Below, one piece after another: positions 59,946 through 64,000 of a DNA stretch of 64,000 nucleotides. This stretch comes from Paenibacillus cremeus (GTDB lineage: Bacteria > Bacillota > Bacilli > Paenibacillales > NBRC-103111): NCBI RefSeq assembly GCF_007786445.1, contig NZ_VNJI01000009.1, positions 1 through 64,000 of the forward strand, read 5' to 3'. The position numbers were made by a program, and so were the translations under genes. The notes below the pieces were generated by a model. It saw only the letters and a program-made list of their open reading frames with translations. It was not told where the DNA came from and did not search any database. Each line of letters opens with the position of its first letter. Within the stretch, counting starts at the first letter, position 1.

Positions 59946-60986
59946 TTATTTCCCCGGCTTCGCTTTAGTCGCTGCTTCCTTTAACATATCCGCATTCATC
60001 GGCCCCGGATGTTTATCCCGGATCACGCCATCTCCATCAATAACATAGGTCGCCGGATACGCGTTCACGCGATACGACTGGCTGACGTCTCCTTTACTAT
60101 CCAGTGCGACGGGGAAGCTGAGCCCCCACTCGTCCACCCACGCCTTCACCACCGGGACGCTCGCCTCCGTCGAGGTCGCATTGACACCCAGCACGACGAC
60201 TCCATTTTTCTCATTCTCGGCAAAAAAGCTCTGCATCTCCGGCATCTCCGCCTTGCACGGGGGGCACCACGTCGCCCAAAAGTTGAGGATCACTGTCCGT
60301 CCCCGATAGTCCGACAGCTTGGCCGGCTGCCCGCTCAGCAGCATCAGGTCAAAATCAGGCGCCTGCTGGCCAACCTTCAGCCCCACGTCTTCCGCAACCG
60401 CGGTCGTTCCCGGTTTGTCCCAGCCATGCGCAGCCAGCGATTGAATCAACGCGTACCCCAATATAAACATGACCGCCCACTGCACGGACATGCGCCAATG
60501 CGTCGTAGGCCTGGAGCGCAGCCACAACACCGTCAGAACAACCCCAAGCAGCACAATTAAGCCTAATGTAATGCGGTTTTGCTCCCCTTCAAAAAAAATA
60601 AAAGCCAAATATAAGGAGGCCCCCCCTAAAATGGAACCTAACCCCGAATCTGTATAAATGGGTAGATTTTTTTTGTTTTTCCAGCCCATAAAGCCAACAT
60701 ACCCTGCCGCAAGCAGCGTGGCAAGCCAGACTCCGCGTTCGCCGCCGTTAAAATACAGCAGCGACACCGGATTGCGCAGCACGCTCATGCCATTGAACAG
60801 CAGGAGGCTGAGCTTCCAGCTTACGATCCAGATCAGCAAGGCGTTAAGCAAGACAGCGCTCACAGCCGCTGCCGACTCTGATCCTCGGAGCCGAAGCCTC
60901 AATATTCCGTAACCCGCCGCCGCAGCCACGATTGCAAATAGCATATGCTTTTGCAGCACCAACGGTCCCCACGTCATTGTATCCAT
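59946..60986 (-). CDS. TlpA/ResA-like thiol-disulfide redoxin with polytopic membrane domain
   Basis: A 346-aa protein. Residues about 5-190 contain five to six membrane helices, starting TWGPLVLQKHMLFAIVAAAAGYGIL and including RNPVSLLYFNGGERGVWLATLLA, a pattern reminiscent of prolipoprotein diacylglyceryl transferase. Residues about 205-340 are a TlpA-type thioredoxin domain facing outward: VGQQAPDFDLMLLSGQPAKLSDYRGRTVILNFWATWCPPCKAEMPEM with active-site Cys-Pro-Pro-Cys, and the cis-Pro loop VNAYPATYVIDGDG. Likely role in extracytoplasmic disulfide reduction (for example cytochrome c maturation). The start is uncertain; the ATG at 60986 has GGTGA upstream, a GTG at 60998 is possible. Confidence 0.82.
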   Translation of the reverse strand: MDTMTWGPLVLQKHMLFAIVAAAAGYGILRLRLRGSESAAAVSAVLLNALLIWIVSWKLSLLLFNGMSVLRNPVSLLYFNGGERGVWLATLLAAGYVGFMGWKNKKNLPIYTDSGLGSILGGASLYLAFIFFEGEQNRITLGLIVLLGVVLTVLWLRSRPTTHWRMSVQWAVMFILGYALIQSLAAHGWDKPGTTAVAEDVGLKVGQQAPDFDLMLLSGQPAKLSDYRGRTVILNFWATWCPPCKAEMPEMQSFFAENEKNGVVVLGVNATSTEASVPVVKAWVDEWGLSFPVALDSKGDVSQSYRVNAYPATYVIDGDGVIRDKHPGPMNADMLKEAATKAKPGK

Positions 60987-61152
60987 CCGATCTTTCACCG
61001 TTCTCTCATTAGTTGTATTTCTTACCATTGTGGAGCGCAAGGAATCGGTTTGTCAAATGTGGTGTCCCAGCTTGCGCTTACTCGCCTGAAGCGATGCTGA
61101 GCCTAAGCTTGTACATATAAACTAACAACTAGAACTGCAGGAGGGATTCACC

Positions 61153-61932
61153 TTGAAAAGGCAAATCACAACCTTGTTACTCGCCACTACTATCGCCCTT
61201 AGCTTCAATGCCGCTATTACACCTGGACAAGCCCAAGCCGCGTCCACCGGCTCGATCGTGAGCAGCGTAAACTTTCGGTCACAGCCTAATGTGAACAGCA
61301 CAAGCTACGGCTATCTGAAAGCCGGAGAAAAGGTATCGATTCTCAACAAGGTGAACGACTACTGGTACCAGGTTCGTGACAGCAGCGGACGCGTCGGCTA
61401 TGTCTCCACCAGCAGCAAATATATTACAACCTCCGGTTCGGTATCGGCTCCTTCGAACTCTTCCGGTGGGACAAGCAGCAGCGCCGGTGATTCCACAGCC
61501 CTGCGCAACAAAATCATCAGCGCCGGCAAAAAGTACTTGGGCACGCCATACGAGTACGGCTCCGACCGCTCCAATACCAAAACGTTTGATTGCTCCGATT
61601 TTGTAAGACAAGCCTTCAAAGACGGTGCAGGCATTACGCTTCCGGGCGATTCCCGCGGACAAGCTAGCTACGTGAAATCGATCGGAAAAACGACGACGAA
61701 TTGGCGCGATCTGAAACCGGGCGACCTGATGTTCTTCATGGAATACCGCGGTGTGGGTGGAACCTATCCAAGCAACAAATCGAATCAGACCGTTACCCAC
61801 GTAGCGATGTACATTGGGAATGGACAAATCCTGTCCACATACTCTAAGCAATCCGGCGGCGTCCGTATCGACTCTATTGCCGGCACACATTGGGAAAAAC
61901 GCTTTATTTTCGGCGGCAGCGCATTGAAATAA
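61153..61932 (+). CDS. Secreted SH3-NlpC/P60 endopeptidase
   Basis: A 259-aa cell wall hydrolase. The signal peptide ends GQAQA (about residue 33). A bacterial SH3 domain follows (about 37-95; VNFRSQPNVNSTSYGYLKAGEKVSIL), then a Ser-rich linker and NlpC/P60 (about 118-258) with catalytic Cys in TFDCSDFVRQAF and His in VTHVAMYIGNGQIL. It cleaves D-gamma-glutamyl-diamino acid or related bonds in stem peptides outside the cell. TTG start with CAGGAGGG nine nt upstream. Own terminator. Confidence 0.93.
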   Translation: MKRQITTLLLATTIALSFNAAITPGQAQAASTGSIVSSVNFRSQPNVNSTSYGYLKAGEKVSILNKVNDYWYQVRDSSGRVGYVSTSSKYITTSGSVSAPSNSSGGTSSSAGDSTALRNKIISAGKKYLGTPYEYGSDRSNTKTFDCSDFVRQAFKDGAGITLPGDSRGQASYVKSIGKTTTNWRDLKPGDLMFFMEYRGVGGTYPSNKSNQTVTHVAMYIGNGQILSTYSKQSGGVRIDSIAGTHWEKRFIFGGSALK

Positions 61933-61944
61933 CGCTTCAAACAG

Positions 61945-61975
61945 TCCGTCTCTCCAATCGGAGGGGCGGATTTTT
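61945..61975 (+). terminator. Terminator of NlpC/P60 gene
   Basis: Stem TCCGTCTCTCC / GGAGGGGCGGA with a 4-nt loop and five T residues; two wobble or mismatched positions. Confidence 0.82.
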
Positions 61976-62038
61976 CGTCTATTCTTCTAAAATATGGTAT
62001 AGTAATTAAGCTGCTATCCTGAGCGCGGAGGTAGATGG

Positions 62039-62611
62039 ATGAAAACAACGGTCTATATGGTACGGCATGCCGAATCGCCCTATACGGAAGGGGACGAACG
62101 GTCAAGAGGACTCACCCCTCAGGGATCGGAAAAAGCCAAGCGTGCTGCGGAATTGTTGAAGGATGCGGGGATTACCGTGGTTGCCTCCAGCCCGTATGCC
62201 AGAGCCATTCTCACGGTGGAGCCACTGGCCCAAGCGATCGGGTCGAAGATTGAAGTCGACGAGGACCTGCGGGAGCGCTTGCTGGCCGCTGAGGATTACG
62301 TCATCCCTAACGAAGAGTTCACGTCTACGATCGAGAATGTCTTTGCCAATCCGGATCTTACCCTGCCGGGCGGAGAATCCAATACGACGGCGGCTCGCAG
62401 AGGAGTCCAGGCGTTTCAGCGTCTTCTCGACAAGCATCGGGGAGAAACGATCGCCGTAGGCACACATGGCAACATTATGACGCTGATCATGCAGCAATAT
62501 GATGCACAGTACGGCCTCCACTTCTGGAAGCAAACCTCCAAGCCTGATATATATCGGATGGACTTTGAACAGGATGCTTTGGTGCATGTGACCCGACTGT
62601 GGACGGAATGA
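62039..62611 (+). CDS. Histidine phosphatase family protein
   Basis: A 190-aa phosphoglycerate-mutase-like phosphatase. Catalytic motif VYMVRHAESPY (Arg-His-Ala/Gly) at the N-terminus, LTPQGSEKAKRAAELL, ASSPYARAILTVEPLA (second Arg), and the second His in VGTHGNIMTLIM near residue 140. Substrate unknown. GCGGAGG precedes the ATG. The GNAT gene follows after 19 nt. Confidence 0.92.
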   Translation: MKTTVYMVRHAESPYTEGDERSRGLTPQGSEKAKRAAELLKDAGITVVASSPYARAILTVEPLAQAIGSKIEVDEDLRERLLAAEDYVIPNEEFTSTIENVFANPDLTLPGGESNTTAARRGVQAFQRLLDKHRGETIAVGTHGNIMTLIMQQYDAQYGLHFWKQTSKPDIYRMDFEQDALVHVTRLWTE

Positions 62612-62630
62612 ACGAAGGAGCGAACCTATT

Positions 62631-63062
62631 TTGCTAACTAATATGAAACACCGAATTGGAGACGAGCAGGTCCTGGAGCTTCTTGTCTATGCTATGGTGG
62701 CGGACGCGGACCGAATCGAGCACAACCTGCAAGTATATAAAACGGATGCCTCCCGTGAAATCTACGGCTTGGAGCAAGACGGCGTAGTCCTGGCCGTGGC
62801 GGGCTTTACGCTCGATGACCAGCTCACGCTGGAGCTTCATCATATCGCCGTACACCCGGAATACCGCAATCAAGGGTACGGCCGCGGATTGCTGCTGGAG
62901 CTGCTAGAGACCAAACAGCCTAAGCTGATCCGGGCGGAGACCGATGAGGCTGCAGTTGATTTTTATCGCAATGTAGGCTTTCAAGTGATTAGCTTGGGAG
63001 AGAAATATCCGGGTGTGGAGCGGTTTGAATGTGTTTATGAAGTGGAACCCGAGGACGAGTAA
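62631..63062 (+). CDS. GNAT family N-acetyltransferase
   Basis: A 143-aa acetyltransferase with TTG start after AAGGAG. Acetyl-CoA loop IAVHPEYRNQGYGRGLLLELL near residue 72, and DEAAVDFYRNVGFQVISLGEKYPGVERFECVYEV at the C-terminus. Substrate unknown. In one transcription unit with the histidine phosphatase. Confidence 0.88.
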   Translation: MLTNMKHRIGDEQVLELLVYAMVADADRIEHNLQVYKTDASREIYGLEQDGVVLAVAGFTLDDQLTLELHHIAVHPEYRNQGYGRGLLLELLETKQPKLIRAETDEAAVDFYRNVGFQVISLGEKYPGVERFECVYEVEPEDE

Positions 63063-63071
63063 ACGAAAAGC

Positions 63072-63108
63072 CCCGTGAGAAAAGCAATCCAATGCCTCTC
63101 CACGGGGT
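63072..63108. terminator. Hairpin between convergent GNAT and cheX genes
   Basis: CCCCGTG / CACGGGG stem with additional GAG / CTC pairs and long loop; moderately A/T-rich flanks. Confidence 0.6.
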
Positions 63109-63127
63109 ATTGTTCTATGGTTTGTTG

Positions 63128-63589
63128 TTATTCTAAGGCTACAGCCATTTCAAGCTTGTACGCGATATCCAGGATGATCGGAGCACATAAGATAACCGAG
63201 CCAACAGAAGAAATCTCCATCCCGCTGCCCGTAAATAAGTTCGGCGGCGTAATGTTGATTTGAATCCCCCGATTCGAAAACACGGTAGCCGTATTCCCGA
63301 TAATCATATTCATCAGCTCTTTAATCGCGCTTTTCGAGATTTCATCCAATTTCCGCAGGCTGGTGCCCATCATCTTACCCGCGACATAAAGGGCATCCTC
63401 TAAGGACATGGTCAAGTAAACCGAGCCCCGCATTTCCCCTGTTACGCCAACACTTACAACAACGGAGTCATTAACTACTACGATCTCCCGTTTGAGATGA
63501 GGCTTCCCCAGCTTAGCCGTAATATGGGCAACCTTATCACAAATATCAGTCGTGGTTTCAATAAACGGATTAATATAATTTACATTCAT
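63128..63589 (-). CDS. cheX: Chemotaxis protein CheX (CheY-P phosphatase family)
   Basis: A 153-aa CheC/CheX/FliY-family protein expected to dephosphorylate CheY-P. The active-site helix is KSAIKELMNMIIGNTATVFSNRG with the Glu and Asn pair (E-x2-N) typical for the family; GEMRGSVYLTMSLEDALYVAGKMMG precedes it. GGGGAG lies 8 nt before the ATG at 63589; a GTG one codon earlier is also possible. Indicates a motile or chemotactic host. No other chemotaxis gene lies in the window. Confidence 0.88.
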   Translation of the reverse strand: MNVNYINPFIETTTDICDKVAHITAKLGKPHLKREIVVVNDSVVVSVGVTGEMRGSVYLTMSLEDALYVAGKMMGTSLRKLDEISKSAIKELMNMIIGNTATVFSNRGIQINITPPNLFTGSGMEISSVGSVILCAPIILDIAYKLEMAVALE

Positions 63590-63751
63590 CACTACAGCTC
63601 CCCAAAAAGTGTAATTCCTCCGATGGTATCCATGCTTGTTCCGCTTCGTAAACCACAGAGTGAAATACTAGGGGCTGTGTTGGGAATCGCTCGCAGGAGG
63701 TTACAACCTATTCATAAAAATTTTACCATAGTTCAATCCGTTATTGAATAG

Positions 63752-63790
63752 AAAAAAGGAACCCAACCAACAGAGGCCAGATCCCTTTTT
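63752..63790 (-). terminator. Terminator of DUF420 gene
   Basis: Minus strand: AAAAAGGGATCTGG pairs imperfectly with the downstream GGTTCCTTTTTT; ends in six T residues. Confidence 0.55.
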
Positions 63791-63804
63791 GTCGAAAATT
63801 CATG

Positions 63805-64000
63805 CTACGTTCCCAAAATCGCATCTAATACCGGCTTGGTCGCGCCGCCAGGATACATCAAATAAAGCATTACATATACCACAACACCGGTTGGAGCGGT
63901 AAGGAGCCAGATTACAGCCGTAATGCGGCCGATTTTACGATGCTTCGCGAACTTTTTGTTGAAGGCCAGCACCAAGGTTACAATTCCAAAGACGGCGGCA
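63805..64000 (-). CDS. DUF420 (CtaM-like) membrane protein, C-terminal part
   Basis: Only the last 64 codons are inside the window; the gene continues off the right edge. The readable part is AAVFGIVTLVLAFNKKFAKH, then RKIGRITAVIWLLTAPTGVV and VYVMLYLMYPGG, ending AILGT. This is the conserved C-terminus of DUF420 proteins. The S. aureus member CtaM is needed for maturation of the haem-copper oxidase aa3, and B. subtilis YozB is a relative. Predicted two helices in this fragment. A ctaABCDEF cluster may lie to the right. Confidence 0.85.
   Translation of the reverse strand, partial: AAVFGIVTLVLAFNKKFAKHRKIGRITAVIWLLTAPTGVVVYVMLYLMYPGGATKPVLDAILGT

Noticed and set aside
1-64000. CRISPR arrays, transposases, phage genes, tRNA genes
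   Set aside because: None seen: no regularly spaced direct repeats, no transposase or integrase motifs, and no cloverleaf recognised in the intergenic regions.

Overview
This window is a chromosomal segment of an endospore-forming Gram-positive bacterium, most likely Paenibacillaceae. Supporting signs are the 5' end of a 16S rRNA gene at the left edge, AGGAGG-type ribosome binding sites, TTG and GTG starts, sigma-A promoters, many intrinsic terminators, and Bacillales-type genes (bacilliredoxin, YneF, DUF402, DUF3905, SLH protein, CheX, CtaM-like DUF420). I see no prophage, transposase, CRISPR array or tRNA.

Layout. 1-450: start of an rrn operon reading left from two tandem promoters. 458-6151: leftward housekeeping genes (inositol-phosphatase family, FabI, UvsE, a small unknown, Ddl, an amidase-domain protein). 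6348-12704: aconitase, a divergent IclR-type regulator, an alpha/beta hydrolase and an unusual long Fe/Mn-SOD fusion. 12757-19810: a seven-gene leftward operon (murR, AmiE-like serine hydrolase, sugar ABC transporter, BadF-type sugar kinase, murQ) that reads as an N-acetylmuramic acid salvage pathway using an ABC importer plus kinase instead of a PTS. 20039-25657: folE, yneF, then a tightly overlapping DUF402-lepB-queG-ogt-HD-GYP operon and a GNAT gene. 26037-31048: a small unknown, sodA, a Crp/Fnr regulator, mutY, an AraC regulator, and a membrane protein/cytochrome c pair. 31107-37719: acpS, a decayed ABC exporter pseudogene, nadE, a bacilliredoxin, small hydrophilic proteins (DUF3905 and a 43-aa protein), a polysaccharide deacetylase and a DUF445 protein. 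38474-46282 (rightward): CNNM/CBS protein, SLH protein, histidine kinase and OmpR-type regulator, YtfP-like flavoprotein, PAS-HD-GYP protein. 46347-59804: carbohydrate-related genes with AraC regulators (Gfo/Idh/MocA, TIM-barrel epimerase, ROK kinase, phosphoheptose-isomerase-like SIS protein, GH4 glycosidase), a CDF metal transporter, an HMGL-like aldolase, a SPL-type radical SAM protein and malic enzyme. 59946-64000: a TlpA-type redoxin with a polytopic membrane domain, an SH3-NlpC/P60 cell wall hydrolase, a histidine phosphatase, a GNAT protein, CheX and the truncated DUF420 gene.

Most notable: the PTS-independent MurNAc operon; an operator-like palindrome shared by the aconitase and IclR-regulator promoters; six hexamers with near-11-bp periodicity in front of the SLH gene beside a two-component system; a perfect 18-bp inverted repeat before the Crp/Fnr gene; three copies of a 22-bp palindromic repeat; a hairpin between a strong Shine-Dalgarno and a TTG start; a 32-aa membrane peptide gene; and a pseudogene whose 4-bp GTAC duplication can be read directly. 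All family assignments come from reading motifs; no database search was run.
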